Shown: piece by piece, positions 8,094 to 17,750 of the stretch | Layout: each line of letters begins with the position of its first letter | Position numbering within the stretch: the stretch's first letter is position 1 | Assembly: GCF_016429005.1 (NCBI RefSeq) | Contig: NZ_JAELTV010000004.1 | Coordinates: 1 to 53,824 of the forward strand | Length of the DNA: 53,824 nucleotides | Origin: Pedobacter sp. ASV19 | Lineage (GTDB): Bacteria; Bacteroidota; Bacteroidia; Sphingobacteriales; Sphingobacteriaceae | Direction: 5' to 3' | The notes under the pieces: generated by a model | Told to the model about the DNA's origin: nothing | Seen by the model: only the letters and a program-made list of their open reading frames with translations | Databases searched by the model: none | Made by a program: the position numbers and the translations under genes

Positions 8094-8422
8094 TGGGAAA
8101 TCTAACGCAAACATTGCAGGGAGTGCCGCTTAACCATTACATCTGGCTGAGCGCTATTATTTTCACCATTGGTGTTGTTGGGGTATTGACCCGCAGAAAT
8201 GCCATTGTGATTTTTATGTCGGTGGAGTTGATGCTGAATGCAGTTAATTTACTGCTGACCGCTTTTTCGGTACACAGTAATGATCCTTCAGGACAGGTAT
8301 TTGTGTTTTTTATTATGGCACTTGCCGCTGCCGAGGTTGCTGTGGGCCTGAGTATTATTGTAATGGTTTACAGGAATACCCAGAGTACTGATGTTAATGT
8401 ATTGAATCGCCTTAAGTGGTAA
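8093..8422 (+). CDS. nuoK: NADH-quinone oxidoreductase subunit K
   Basis: Small three-helix membrane subunit, 109 residues, related to MnhC/MrpC of cation antiporters. The two conserved membrane glutamates are visible, one in SVELMLNAVN and one in ALAAAEVAVGLS. Translation begins at a GTG at 8093 that overlaps the nuoJ stop; it places MGNLTQ at the N-terminus ahead of the conserved region. Confidence 0.96.
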   Translation: MGNLTQTLQGVPLNHYIWLSAIIFTIGVVGVLTRRNAIVIFMSVELMLNAVNLLLTAFSVHSNDPSGQVFVFFIMALAAAEVAVGLSIIVMVYRNTQSTDVNVLNRLKW

Positions 8423-8444
8423 TTATTAAGAATAGAATTATAAA

Positions 8445-10337
8445 ATGATAGATTTAGTTTGGCTGGTTCCGTTGATTCCTCTTTTAGGCTTTGTAATTAA
8501 TGGCCTTGGAAGAAATACATTATCTAAAAACCTGATCGGGTTTATTGGAAGCGGAGTGATTTTCATTTCATTTGCCATTAGCTTGGGGATCTTTTTTGCA
8601 TTGGGTGCTGATGCGAATAAATCGCATGAGATATTCCTTTTTGACTGGATCAATGCAGGTAGTTTACACATTCCCCTGTCTTTTTTAGTTGATCCGTTAA
8701 GCAGTATCATGTTGCTGATCATAACTGGGGTAGGCTTCCTGATCCACGTATATTCTATTGGATATATGCACAGCGATGAGGGTTTTGGTAAGTTTTTCAG
8801 CTACCTGAATCTGTTTATCTTCTTCATGTTATTATTGGTCCTTGGATCAAACTATATTGTCATGTTCATTGGCTGGGAGGGTGTAGGTTTATGTTCTTAC
8901 CTGCTTATCGGCTTCTGGTTCACCAACAGCAGTTATGCTTCGGCAGCCAAAAAGGCTTTCGTGATGAACAGGATTGGTGACCTTGGCTTTTTGCTGGCCG
9001 TGTTCCTGATCTTTACCACTTTTGGAAGTGTAGAGTTTTCAAAAGTATTTCCTCAGGCGGCGAATTTGATGCCTGGTCATTCTACTGTGGTATTGATTAC
9101 CCTGCTGCTGTTCATCGGGGCTTGCGGTAAATCTGCTCAAATTCCATTGTTTACCTGGTTGCCTGACGCGATGGCAGGCCCAACACCGGTTTCGGCTCTG
9201 ATCCACGCAGCGACGATGGTAACGGCAGGTATTTATATGATTGCAAGATCTAATGTCCTGTTCGATCTGGCTCCTGTGGTCCAGCATCTGATTGCCATTA
9301 TTGGTTTGGCTACAGCTGTTCTGGGTGCGCTGATTGCGATTACACAAACAGATATTAAAAAGGTACTGGCTTATTCTACGGTATCTCAACTGGGTTATAT
9401 GTTCCTTGGTCTTGGTGTTGGTGCTTATGATGGTGCCTTCTTCCATGTAATTACGCATGCTTTCTTTAAAGCTTTATTGTTCCTGTGTGCAGGTTCTGTG
9501 ATCCATGCAATGCACCATGAACAGGATATGAGGCATATGGGTGGTTTACGTAAAAAATTACCGGTTACTTTTATTACGATGCTGATTGGTACTATTGCTA
9601 TTGCAGGTTTACCGCCTTTTTCTGGTTTCTTTTCTAAAGACGAAATTCTGGCGCATGCTTATCAATACAATAAAGTAGTTTGGGCGATTGGTGTATTTAC
9701 CGCTTTCCTTACAGCCTTTTATATGTTCAGAATGTTGTATTTGACTTTTTATGGTAAATACAGGGGAACACATCATGCAGAAGAGCATATTCATGAATCG
9801 CCTTCGACCATGACATTGCCATTGATCGTTCTGGCTGTTTTATCTGTGATCGGTGGGGCATTGAATATCCCTGAATCTTTAGGAGGAAATCAATGGCTGG
9901 CACACTGGCTAACACCAGTGATCGCTCACCATGCAGAGGGACCTGATCATGCTACAGAATATATGCTGATGGCGGTCTCTGTAGTCGGGGTACTGATCTC
10001 GATCGCTATCGCTTACAACAAATACAATAAACAAGGCCATGTACCTGTTCCTGATGAAGCAAAGAGATCTGCTTTTGCAAATCTTTCCTACCATAAATTT
10101 TATATTGATGAACTTTACGATCTGATCATCAGAAGACCGCTGGATGCTTTTTCTACGTTCTTCTATAAAATCGTTGACCGTAAGATCATAGACGGAATTG
10201 TGAATGGTCTGGGATGGGGTACTTCGGAGACCAGTAAAGGTTTGCGTTTATTGCAGACCGGAAATGTAGGGTTCTATATTTTCATGATGGTGGCCGGAAT
10301 CATCTCTTTGTTATTGTATACTTATTTATCTATCTAA
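8445..10337 (+). CDS. nuoL: NADH-quinone oxidoreductase subunit L (antiporter-like proton pump)
   Basis: The distal antiporter-like pump of the membrane arm. Its 630 residues form about 16 hydrophobic segments, with the long lateral helix expected in the C-terminal part. The shared NuoL/M/N signature is clear: an acidic helix IGWEGVGLCSYLLIGFW near residues 143-159, and PDAMAGPTPVSALIHAATMV near 240-259. A Lys/His-bearing helix HAFFKALLFL follows. It lies 22 bp after nuoK and 21 bp before nuoM. Confidence 0.98.
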   Translation: MIDLVWLVPLIPLLGFVINGLGRNTLSKNLIGFIGSGVIFISFAISLGIFFALGADANKSHEIFLFDWINAGSLHIPLSFLVDPLSSIMLLIITGVGFLIHVYSIGYMHSDEGFGKFFSYLNLFIFFMLLLVLGSNYIVMFIGWEGVGLCSYLLIGFWFTNSSYASAAKKAFVMNRIGDLGFLLAVFLIFTTFGSVEFSKVFPQAANLMPGHSTVVLITLLLFIGACGKSAQIPLFTWLPDAMAGPTPVSALIHAATMVTAGIYMIARSNVLFDLAPVVQHLIAIIGLATAVLGALIAITQTDIKKVLAYSTVSQLGYMFLGLGVGAYDGAFFHVITHAFFKALLFLCAGSVIHAMHHEQDMRHMGGLRKKLPVTFITMLIGTIAIAGLPPFSGFFSKDEILAHAYQYNKVVWAIGVFTAFLTAFYMFRMLYLTFYGKYRGTHHAEEHIHESPSTMTLPLIVLAVLSVIGGALNIPESLGGNQWLAHWLTPVIAHHAEGPDHATEYMLMAVSVVGVLISIAIAYNKYNKQGHVPVPDEAKRSAFANLSYHKFYIDELYDLIIRRPLDAFSTFFYKIVDRKIIDGIVNGLGWGTSETSKGLRLLQTGNVGFYIFMMVAGIISLLLYTYLSI

Positions 10338-10358
10338 AAGATCGTTCAAACAAGCATA

Positions 10359-11825
10359 ATGGAACAACTTTTAATACTTCTTATATTTCTACCTCTGGCT
10401 GGTGCTTTAGTAACGGCGTTTGCCGGCAAAGCAGCAAAATATGTAGCTTTGATTTCTGCAATCGTATCTTTAGCTGTTACAGCTGTTGTAGCGGTTAATT
10501 TTATCCCGGATGCCAGCACACAGTTTGTCGTGAACTGTCCGTGGATCCGGGAACTGGGCATTAGTTTTCATGCAGGGATTGATGGCATTAGCCTGATCAC
10601 TGTCCTTTTGACCAATGTCTTGATTCCAATCATTGTCCTGGCCAGTTATCAGCATGATTACAAAAGGGCGAATGCTTTTTATGCATTGATCTTATTTATG
10701 CAGGCTGGTTTATTAGTGGTGTTTACCGCTTTGGATGCCTTCCTTTTCTATATTGGCTGGGAAGCGGCATTGATCCCTGTGTATTTTATCTGCGCCGTTT
10801 GGGGTGGTAAAGACCGTATTAAAGTGAACATGAAATTTTTCGTGTATACCATCGCTGGTTCTTTATTTATGCTTTTGGGTATTATCTATCTGTACCTGCA
10901 AAACCCGGCGCATAATTTCGATATTCAGGCTTTTTATAAACTGAACCTGGATGCTACACAACAAGGCTGGATTTTCTGGTCTTTCTTTATCGCGTTTGCG
11001 ATTAAAATGCCGGTATTTCCATTCCATACCTGGCAACCGGATACCTATACGGAGGCGCCTGCAACCGGAACAATGCTTCTGGCTGGTATTATGCTGAAAA
11101 TGGGTATTTATGGTGTGATCAGATGGTTATTACCAATTGTTCCGGCGGGGGTTCAGGATTGGGGTACTACGGCTATTATATTATCCATTGTTGGTATTGT
11201 TTACGCTTCTGTTATTGCTTTTACACAAAAGAATGCAAAAAGGCTGGTGGCTTATTCTTCTATTGCACACGTTGGGCTGATCTCTGCTGGTATTTTTGCT
11301 TTGAATACACAAGGTATGCAAGGGGCGATGATCCAGATGTTGAGCCACGGTATCAATGTGATCGGTTTATTCTTCGTTCTGGATATCATTTTCAACAGGA
11401 TGAAAACCAATAAAATTGCAGATCTGGGCGGTATTGCAAGTAAAGCACCACATTTGGCCATTGCTTTTCTGATCATTGTGTTTGGTACGGTTGCTTTACC
11501 TGGAACCAATGGGTTTATCGGGGAGTTCCTGTTGCTGATGGGTGTTTACCAGTTTAATCTGTGGGCAGCGGTATTTGCAGGACTGACCATTATTTTCGGT
11601 GCGGTATACATGCTGAGAATGTACCAGGGTATTATGCTGGGCAAAACCAACGAGCTGACCATTGGCTTTACAGACATCAAAGGATCTGAAAAATTAGTAT
11701 TATATATCATTTGTGCGTTGATCATTGTACTGGGTGTATATCCAAAGCCTGTCCTTCACTTATCTGAAGCGGCTGTACAACAATTAATAGAACAGGTAAA
11801 TCAAAAATTAACATCGGTAAACTAA
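10359..11825 (+). CDS. nuoM: NADH-quinone oxidoreductase subunit M (antiporter-like proton pump)
   Basis: Second antiporter-like pump, 488 residues with about 14 hydrophobic segments. It has the early motif FHAGIDGISL (residues 70-79), the acidic helix FYIGWEAALIPVYF near 130-143 and FPFHTWQPDTYTEAP near 223-237, all typical of the NuoM family. It sits between nuoL and nuoN with very short gaps (21 and 4 bp). Confidence 0.98.
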   Translation: MEQLLILLIFLPLAGALVTAFAGKAAKYVALISAIVSLAVTAVVAVNFIPDASTQFVVNCPWIRELGISFHAGIDGISLITVLLTNVLIPIIVLASYQHDYKRANAFYALILFMQAGLLVVFTALDAFLFYIGWEAALIPVYFICAVWGGKDRIKVNMKFFVYTIAGSLFMLLGIIYLYLQNPAHNFDIQAFYKLNLDATQQGWIFWSFFIAFAIKMPVFPFHTWQPDTYTEAPATGTMLLAGIMLKMGIYGVIRWLLPIVPAGVQDWGTTAIILSIVGIVYASVIAFTQKNAKRLVAYSSIAHVGLISAGIFALNTQGMQGAMIQMLSHGINVIGLFFVLDIIFNRMKTNKIADLGGIASKAPHLAIAFLIIVFGTVALPGTNGFIGEFLLLMGVYQFNLWAAVFAGLTIIFGAVYMLRMYQGIMLGKTNELTIGFTDIKGSEKLVLYIICALIIVLGVYPKPVLHLSEAAVQQLIEQVNQKLTSVN

Positions 11826-11829
11826 GGAA

Positions 11830-13203
11830 ATGAATATCATTATAACAATTGCGGTTACAGCTTTAGTAGTTCTTTATGCAGGTTTGTTTAAAGCTAAAAA
11901 GGCGTTATTACCTATTTCCATTATTGGTCTGCTTACCTCACTGGCTTTTGTTGTTACCTCATGGAATACCAATCAGGTGTTTTACGGCATGATGCAAATG
12001 GACAATTTTGCGCTTGCTTTTTCTGGCCTGACCATTTTGGGTACCGTTCTGATCTTATTACTGACACAGAATTATTTCTCCAAAGACAGTGAAAATATAG
12101 CTGAATACCTGACTTTGATCCTTTTTGCCCTTGCTGGTATTGTGATCATGGTTTCTTATAAAAACATGTCGATGTTGTTCATTGGCCTGGAAATTATGTC
12201 GGTGAGTTTATATATCCTGGCAGGTATCCGTAAAAACAATTTTGCTTCAAATGAGGCTTCACTGAAATATTTTTTAATGGGTGCCTTCTCTACAGGTTTC
12301 CTTTTGTTTGGAATTACACTGATCTATGGTGCTACAGGATCTTTCGATTTAGAGGTGATCAATAAATATCTGGTTGGAAATTATACGGCGGTTTCTCCTT
12401 TGTTCTATCCGGGCATCATTTTAATGATGATCGGTCTGAGCTTTAAGGTGGGTGCTGCGCCTTTTCATTTCTGGACTCCGGACGTGTATGAAGGATCTCC
12501 AAGCCTGGTAACAGCTTTTATGTCTACAGTAGTTAAAACTGCGGGATTTGCAGCCTTTTTGCGCTTGTTCGCCGATACATTTGCACCATTGCATGACTTC
12601 TGGTTGCCGCCACTGATGGTGATTGTTTGTTTGACCTTACTGATTGGTAACGTAACGGCATTGTATCAGAAAAGCTTCAAGAGAATGCTGGCTTATTCCA
12701 GTATCTCTCATGCAGGTTATTTGTTGTTCTCTCTGGTTGCGTTGACTTCAAGATCAGCAGGTGATGTGCTTGTTTATGCTTCTGCTTATACTTTTGCCAG
12801 TATTGTGGCTTTTGGTGTATTGATCCTGGTGAAACAAAAGACAGGCAGCGATAACTTTGAAAGCTTTAATGGCCTGGCTAAGAAGAACCCGCTTGCCGCA
12901 TTGGTCTTGACTGTTGCCATGTTGTCTCTGGCAGGTATTCCTTTGACAGCGGGCTTTATCGGTAAATATGTCATGTTCCTGAATGTGATGAATGACTATA
13001 GAATCTTCCTGGTTGCTTTTGCAATTTTAAATGCTCTGGTTGGCTTCTATTATTACTTCAGAGTCATTGTGGCCATGTACTTTAAAGAAGGTAATGAAGT
13101 CAGTCTGGATACGCCTGTGCAATACAAAGTTGTACTGGTCCTTTCTGTAGCTGTTACCGTCATTTTGGGTATATTTCCGTCTATAATTTTAAATTTGATA
13201 TAA
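11830..13203 (+). CDS. nuoN: NADH-quinone oxidoreductase subunit N (antiporter-like proton pump)
   Basis: Third antiporter-like pump, 457 residues. Family signatures include FIGLEIMSVSLYILAG near residues 118-133, SLKYFLMGAFSTG near 148-160, and APFHFWTPDVYEGSP near 214-228. It closes the operon, completing all fourteen subunits in the order A to N. A hairpin at 13219-13244 follows before the DedA gene. Confidence 0.98.
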   Translation: MNIIITIAVTALVVLYAGLFKAKKALLPISIIGLLTSLAFVVTSWNTNQVFYGMMQMDNFALAFSGLTILGTVLILLLTQNYFSKDSENIAEYLTLILFALAGIVIMVSYKNMSMLFIGLEIMSVSLYILAGIRKNNFASNEASLKYFLMGAFSTGFLLFGITLIYGATGSFDLEVINKYLVGNYTAVSPLFYPGIILMMIGLSFKVGAAPFHFWTPDVYEGSPSLVTAFMSTVVKTAGFAAFLRLFADTFAPLHDFWLPPLMVIVCLTLLIGNVTALYQKSFKRMLAYSSISHAGYLLFSLVALTSRSAGDVLVYASAYTFASIVAFGVLILVKQKTGSDNFESFNGLAKKNPLAALVLTVAMLSLAGIPLTAGFIGKYVMFLNVMNDYRIFLVAFAILNALVGFYYYFRVIVAMYFKEGNEVSLDTPVQYKVVLVLSVAVTVILGIFPSIILNLI

Positions 13204-13218
13204 CGGGCTTCTCTTGAT

Positions 13219-13244
13219 AATTATTTGTAGTTTTACGAATAATT
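13219..13244 (+). other. AT-rich hairpin after nuoN
   Basis: AATTATTTGTA (13219-13229) pairs with TACGAATAATT (13234-13244), an 11-bp stem with one G-T pair and a 4-nt loop. There is no T-run, so it is a poor intrinsic terminator. It ends 5 bp before the ATG of the DedA gene and could protect the 3' end of the nuo transcript or modulate the next start. Confidence 0.4.
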
Positions 13245-13249
13245 GAACT

Positions 13250-13909
13250 ATGCACGAATTCTGGAATTCATTACAGCACTTCATCGATCCTGAGAAATTA
13301 CTAAAAGAAGGTGGTTTTTATGTGGTGTTGTTCGTGATTTTTGCAGAAACGGGCTTGTTTTTCGGATTCTTTTTACCCGGAGATTATCTGTTGTTCCTGG
13401 CTGGCATGTTCGTTGCTACAGGTAAATTAGACGTTAGTATTTATGTACTGGTGCTGGGGCTTTTTATAGCTGCAGTGCTGGGTAATTTTACAGGTTACTG
13501 GTTTGGGCGAAAAACCGGGCCTGTGTTGTACCATAGAAAAGACACCTTCTTTTTTAAAAAGAAGTATTTAAAGGCAGCGGAAGAATATTACAATAAGCAG
13601 GGCGCATTTGCATTGATTATGGGTAGATTTGTACCGATTGTTAGAACTTTTGCACCGATTTTTGCTGGTGTGGTTAAACTGGAATTTAAAAGGTTCGCAT
13701 TTTATAACATAGCCGGTGGATTATTATGGATTTCATCCTTAACTTTACTGGGCTATTTTTTAGGTAAAAGATTTGAAAAAGAGATTAATGCTTATTTATT
13801 ATATATAATTACTGGATTTATTGTGATCACATCGATCCCCTTGATTTATACCTTTGTTAAAGGGAAGGTGCTGAGCAGCGATAATGATAAAACAACAAAC
13901 ACTGATTAA
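13250..13909 (+). CDS. DedA family membrane protein
   Basis: Member of the DedA/SNARE-associated (VTT-domain) family, linked in other bacteria to undecaprenyl-phosphate or phospholipid transport across the inner membrane. The 219 residues hold about five hydrophobic segments. Typical motifs are FFGFFLPGDYLLFLAGMF near residues 37-54, GNFTGYWFGRKTGP near 83-96 and GRFVPIVRTFAPIFAGV near 124-140, whose Arg residues are conserved. It is followed 6 bp later by ppa, suggesting co-transcription. The exact substrate cannot be told. Confidence 0.88.
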   Translation: MHEFWNSLQHFIDPEKLLKEGGFYVVLFVIFAETGLFFGFFLPGDYLLFLAGMFVATGKLDVSIYVLVLGLFIAAVLGNFTGYWFGRKTGPVLYHRKDTFFFKKKYLKAAEEYYNKQGAFALIMGRFVPIVRTFAPIFAGVVKLEFKRFAFYNIAGGLLWISSLTLLGYFLGKRFEKEINAYLLYIITGFIVITSIPLIYTFVKGKVLSSDNDKTTNTD

Positions 13910-13915
13910 TAAAAA

Positions 13916-14467
13916 ATGACTAAAGACGATCACCATCCGTGGCATAATGTTTCTCCCGGCGCTAAACTGCCCGAATTTGTAAATGCAATTATCGAAATTC
14001 CTAAAGGATCCAAAGCAAAGTATGAGATAGATAAAGAATCCAATTTAATTAAATTAGATCGTGTTCTTTTCTCTTCAGTAATGTATCCGGCCAATTATGG
14101 CTTTATTCCTCAAACCTATTGCGACGATAATGACCCTTTGGACATCCTGGTTCTTTGTTCTGTAGATGTGTACCCGCTATCTATTATCGAAGCGAAAGTG
14201 ATTGGGGTAATGCATATGGTAGACAATGGCGAACAGGATGATAAGATCATTGCAGTAGCTAAAAATGATATGTCTGTAAATTACATCAACGACATTTCAG
14301 AGCTTCCTCCGCATACTATGAAAGAAATTGTGCGTTTCTTCCAGGATTATAAAGCGCTGGAGAACAAAAATGTAACTATTGAGGATTTACTGGGTGTAAA
14401 ATTTGCACACAAAGTGATCCATGAAAGCATAGAGCTTTACGATAAAACATTCAGAAATAATTCTTAA
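13916..14467 (+). CDS. ppa: Inorganic pyrophosphatase (family I)
   Basis: Cytoplasmic Mg-dependent enzyme that hydrolyses pyrophosphate to phosphate, pulling biosynthetic reactions forward. The catalytic signature [11 protein letters not shown] (residues 70-80) holds the metal-binding aspartates. KYEIDKES (35-42) and YPANYGFIP (57-65) are further active-site stretches. The length of 183 residues fits family I. It lies between dedA (6-bp gap) and the CorC-like gene (no gap), in one apparent operon. Confidence 0.96.
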   Translation: MTKDDHHPWHNVSPGAKLPEFVNAIIEIPKGSKAKYEIDKESNLIKLDRVLFSSVMYPANYGFIPQTYCDDNDPLDILVLCSVDVYPLSIIEAKVIGVMHMVDNGEQDDKIIAVAKNDMSVNYINDISELPPHTMKEIVRFFQDYKALENKNVTIEDLLGVKFAHKVIHESIELYDKTFRNNS

Positions 14468-15793
14468 ATGGGCTTTCAGATATTTTTAACCTTTTTCCTG
14501 GTTGTGTTGAACGGTTTCTTTGTTGCAGCAGAGTTTGCAATTGTAAAGGTCCGTGCTTCACAAATAGAGATTAAAGCTAAATCAGGTAGTAGAGTAGCTA
14601 ATATTGCCAAATACATTACCCAACATTTGGATGGATACCTGGCTGCAACGCAGCTGGGTATTACACTGGCGTCTCTTGGTTTGGGCTGGGTTGGAGAATC
14701 TGTTATGGAGCATCTTTTACACAATCTGTTAACAGTGCTGGGGTCTTCTCCGGAGTTTATAGATTCGTTTTCAAAGACTGCTGCGCCTATTATTGCTTTT
14801 TGTTTCATCACCGTTATGCACATTGTATTTGGTGAGCTTGCCCCAAAATCTGTTGCTATACAAAGGCCGGTTGCAACGACCTTATTTGTGTCTTTGCCGC
14901 TGCAGGTTTTTTATGTGGTGTTCAGGCCATTTATCTGGCTGCTGAACGGCTTCGCCAATATCATTCTGAAGGCATTTGGCATCAATACCGTAGGCGGGCA
15001 TGAAGCGGTACACAGTACCGAAGAACTGTATTACCTGCTGGACCAGGGAAAGGAAAGTGGTGCATTGGATACCAATGAGCATGAACTGATCCGGAACGTG
15101 TTTGATTTTAATGAACGTGTGGTGAAGAACATCATGGTTCCCAGGACCAAGATTTCAGGTATAGAATTGTCTACCCCTAAAGAAGAGGTGATTGAAAAGA
15201 TCATTGCTGAAGGGTATTCGCGTTTGCCTGTTTATGATGATATTATTGACAAGATCATAGGGATCATTCACGCCAAGGATGTATTGCCTTTACTGGCGAG
15301 TCATAAAGACTGGACTTTAAAAGACATTATCCGTAAACCTTATTTCGTTCCTGAAACCAAAAAGATCAATGATCTGCTGAGCGAACTTCAGCAGAAAAGG
15401 ATCCAGATTGCTATTGTGATTGATGAATTTGGCGGAACTGCAGGTATGGTGACCCTGGAGGATATTGTGGAAGAGATTGTGGGGGAAATCCAGGATGAGT
15501 ATGATGAGGAAAAACCGAATGTGGAGAAGATCTCCGATACGGAATTTATCATCAATGCCTATGCAACTGTTTACGATGTGAATGAGCATTTGCCGCATGA
15601 CCTTCCGGAAGATGAAGATTTTGACACCGTTGGAGGTTTGGTTTCTCATGCTTTTGGAAGAATTCCGGAAGTTGGAGACAGCGAGGAATGCTATGGTTAC
15701 CTGTTTACCATTTTGAAAAAGACGGAGCAGAATATTGAGACCATTAAACTGGAACTGGTGATTGCTAAAGAAGACCAGGTCGATAATCATTAA
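14468..15793 (+). CDS. CNNM/HlyC/CorC-type membrane protein (DUF21, two CBS domains, CorC_HlyC domain)
   Basis: Likely divalent-cation (Mg or Co) transporter or regulator of the CNNM/CorC family. The domain order is an N-terminal DUF21 membrane domain of about four helices (residues 1-180), a CBS pair (about 205-325, with the start NIMVPRTKISG and the segment VIDEFGGTAGMVTLEDIVEEIVGEI) and a C-terminal CorC_HlyC domain (about 345-435). The length of 441 residues is typical. It directly abuts the ppa stop. Confidence 0.93.
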   Translation: MGFQIFLTFFLVVLNGFFVAAEFAIVKVRASQIEIKAKSGSRVANIAKYITQHLDGYLAATQLGITLASLGLGWVGESVMEHLLHNLLTVLGSSPEFIDSFSKTAAPIIAFCFITVMHIVFGELAPKSVAIQRPVATTLFVSLPLQVFYVVFRPFIWLLNGFANIILKAFGINTVGGHEAVHSTEELYYLLDQGKESGALDTNEHELIRNVFDFNERVVKNIMVPRTKISGIELSTPKEEVIEKIIAEGYSRLPVYDDIIDKIIGIIHAKDVLPLLASHKDWTLKDIIRKPYFVPETKKINDLLSELQQKRIQIAIVIDEFGGTAGMVTLEDIVEEIVGEIQDEYDEEKPNVEKISDTEFIINAYATVYDVNEHLPHDLPEDEDFDTVGGLVSHAFGRIPEVGDSEECYGYLFTILKKTEQNIETIKLELVIAKEDQVDNH

Positions 15794-15804
15794 ACCTTCT
15801 GCAC

Positions 15805-16509
15805 ATGCATGTTTTCTATACGCCGGATATCAATGCTGATCAGTATACTTTAAATGAAGAGGAAAGCAGGCATTGTACAAAAGTATTACGTCTGACACTT
15901 GGTGACCACGTTTTTCTGATTGATGGAAAGGGTGGATTTTATGAGGCGGAAATTATCCGGGAAACCAAAAGAAATGTTTCCCTTCATGTACTGAATGTGC
16001 AGCAGGAATATCAAAAGAGAAACCATCATCTGCACATTGCTGTAGCACCTACTAAAAATATCGACCGGATAGAGTGGTTTCTGGAAAAGGCTACAGAGAT
16101 TGGAATTGACGAGATTACGCCAATTATCTGTGAGCGTTCAGAACGTAAAGTGGTTAAAGAAGACCGCTTGTTCAAAGTGATCACCTCTGCCGTTAAACAA
16201 TCATTGCAGGCCTATCATCCGGTACTTAACGCAGCTGTATCCGTAACTGATTTTGTGAAGCAAAATCATACCGGAACTAAAATGGTTGCACATTGCGTGG
16301 ATGGTGAACCCAGACAATACATCAGCGAGCTGATCCGGCCGCAAGAACAGTATACCATTTTAATTGGCCCCGAGGGAGATTTCAGTCCAAATGAAATTGC
16401 CCTGACTTTGGAAAATGGTTTTAAACCTTTAACTTTAGGTAATACCCGGCTCAGAACCGAAACTGCAGCACTTGCAGCCTGTTTTGAGGTGAATTACTTA
16501 AATCGATGA
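15805..16509 (+). CDS. rsmE: 16S rRNA (uracil(1498)-N(3))-methyltransferase
   Basis: SPOUT-class enzyme that methylates U1498 in the decoding region of 16S rRNA, using S-adenosylmethionine. It has an N-terminal PUA-like part (about 1-70), then the SPOUT knot with the cofactor loop ILIGPEGDFSPNEI near residues 189-202 and LGNTRLRTETAALAA near 212-226. The 234-residue length is normal. The stop overlaps the start of the next gene (ATGA). Confidence 0.95.
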   Translation: MHVFYTPDINADQYTLNEEESRHCTKVLRLTLGDHVFLIDGKGGFYEAEIIRETKRNVSLHVLNVQQEYQKRNHHLHIAVAPTKNIDRIEWFLEKATEIGIDEITPIICERSERKVVKEDRLFKVITSAVKQSLQAYHPVLNAAVSVTDFVKQNHTGTKMVAHCVDGEPRQYISELIRPQEQYTILIGPEGDFSPNEIALTLENGFKPLTLGNTRLRTETAALAACFEVNYLNR

Positions 16510-17165
16510 ACACCAGACAGCTTATTTTCTTTGCCGGACTGATTTTGCTGCTGAGCAGTTTCAGCCCGCCTACCTATAAAATTGCTAAACTGAAGTATAG
16601 TGGTGGAGGTGACTGGTATGGTAACCGTACTGCCTTACCTAACCTGGTGAAATTTTGCAACCAAAACATTTTTACAAATTTTTCAACTGATGAGGCTACG
16701 GTAGAGGTTGGAAGTGCTGAAATCTTTGATTATCCGTTCGTGTACCTGACAGGGCATGGAAATGTGGTGTTCAGCGAAGCAGAAGCTGCAAACCTGAGAA
16801 AATACCTTGCCGGTGGCGGTTTTCTTCATATTGATGATAATTACGGTCTGGACAAGTTTATCCGCAAGGAAATGAAAAAGGTATTTCCGGAATTGTCTTT
16901 CGTGGAGTTGCCAGCCAATCATCCGCTCTATCAGCAGCATTTTAAGTTTCCAAACGGGCTTCCAAAGATTCATGAGCACGATGGAAAGCGGGCACAGGGC
17001 TTTGCTCTGGTTTGGAAGGGCCGGGTAGTGTGTTTTTATACCTATGAATGCGATCTGGGGAATGGATGGGAAGACTATGGGACTTATCCTGGTGATACAC
17101 AAGAAAAGAGAACAGAGGCGCTTAAAATGGGCGCTAATCTAATACAATATGCTTTAACACAATAA
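16506..17165 (+). CDS. DUF4159 domain protein, exported
   Basis: The 219-residue product starts with a signal peptide or membrane anchor (hydrophobic residues 5-20). It matches the DUF4159 family by the stretches YSGGGDWYGNRTALPNL, YPFVYLTGHGNV, LRKYLAGGGFLHIDDNYG and CDLGNGWEDYGTYPG. The fold resembles glutamine-amidotransferase-like sheets, but no nucleophile is obvious and the role is unknown. It overlaps rsmE by 4 bp and is followed 2 bp later by the biotin-carrier gene. Confidence 0.85.
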   Translation: MNTRQLIFFAGLILLLSSFSPPTYKIAKLKYSGGGDWYGNRTALPNLVKFCNQNIFTNFSTDEATVEVGSAEIFDYPFVYLTGHGNVVFSEAEAANLRKYLAGGGFLHIDDNYGLDKFIRKEMKKVFPELSFVELPANHPLYQQHFKFPNGLPKIHEHDGKRAQGFALVWKGRVVCFYTYECDLGNGWEDYGTYPGDTQEKRTEALKMGANLIQYALTQ

Positions 17166-17167
17166 TT

Positions 17168-17668
17168 ATGTACAAAGTAAAAGTAAACGATCGGTACAGC
17201 TTCGAAATTGAAGCAGAACAAGAGGGTTTGAAAATGAACGGGGAAGTCGTGAATTTTGATCGGGCTGTATTGACGGGAGGTCATACCCATGTGATTTTCA
17301 AAGACCGTTCTTATCGTGTGGAAATGGTGTCCCAAGACAGAGAGGCGAAACAGGCGGAGGTTAAAGTAAATGGTAGAATATATCTTGTTAACGTGGAGGA
17401 TCAGTTTGATCAATTGCTGAAACAACTTGGAATGGATAATTTATCTGCGAATAAGGTACAGGAGATTAAAGCACCAATGCCCGGCCTGGTGTTAAATGTT
17501 CTGGTTACTGAGGGGCAGGACGTGAAGAAAGGAGATAGTTTATTGGTGCTGGAAGCGATGAAGATGGAGAATATTATAAAATCTACTGCAGATGGTGTAG
17601 TGAAAAGGATCGCTGTTAAACATGGGGAAAAGGTGGATAAGAATGCAGTATTGCTGCAGTTTTCGTAA
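17168..17668 (+). CDS. Biotin/lipoyl-attachment domain protein (biotin carboxyl carrier type)
   Basis: The C-terminal 70 residues form a biotinyl domain with the attachment motif EAMKMEN, where K132 is the biotin-accepting lysine. The domain begins at KAPMPGLVLNV (about 101-111). The first 90 residues are a less conserved N-terminal part seen in carriers of this size. It would shuttle carboxybiotin between a biotin carboxylase and a carboxyltransferase, probably of an acyl-CoA carboxylase. Neither partner gene is in the window. A strong terminator follows. Confidence 0.88.
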   Translation: MYKVKVNDRYSFEIEAEQEGLKMNGEVVNFDRAVLTGGHTHVIFKDRSYRVEMVSQDREAKQAEVKVNGRIYLVNVEDQFDQLLKQLGMDNLSANKVQEIKAPMPGLVLNVLVTEGQDVKKGDSLLVLEAMKMENIIKSTADGVVKRIAVKHGEKVDKNAVLLQFS

Positions 17669-17692
17669 TACCGCTCCTTGGGAATAAACATA

Positions 17693-17723
17693 AAAAAGCC
17701 CTCTTTTGTCTGGAGGGCTTTTT
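17693..17723. terminator. Bidirectional terminator between the biotin-carrier gene and gldJ
   Basis: AAAAAGCCCTC (17693-17703) pairs with GAGGGCTTTTT (17713-17723), an 11-bp perfect stem with a 9-nt loop, flanked by A-runs on one side and T-runs on the other. It serves two converging genes. Confidence 0.88.
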
Positions 17724-17750
17724 CTATATAAGTCAGGAAGCTTGTTCTAT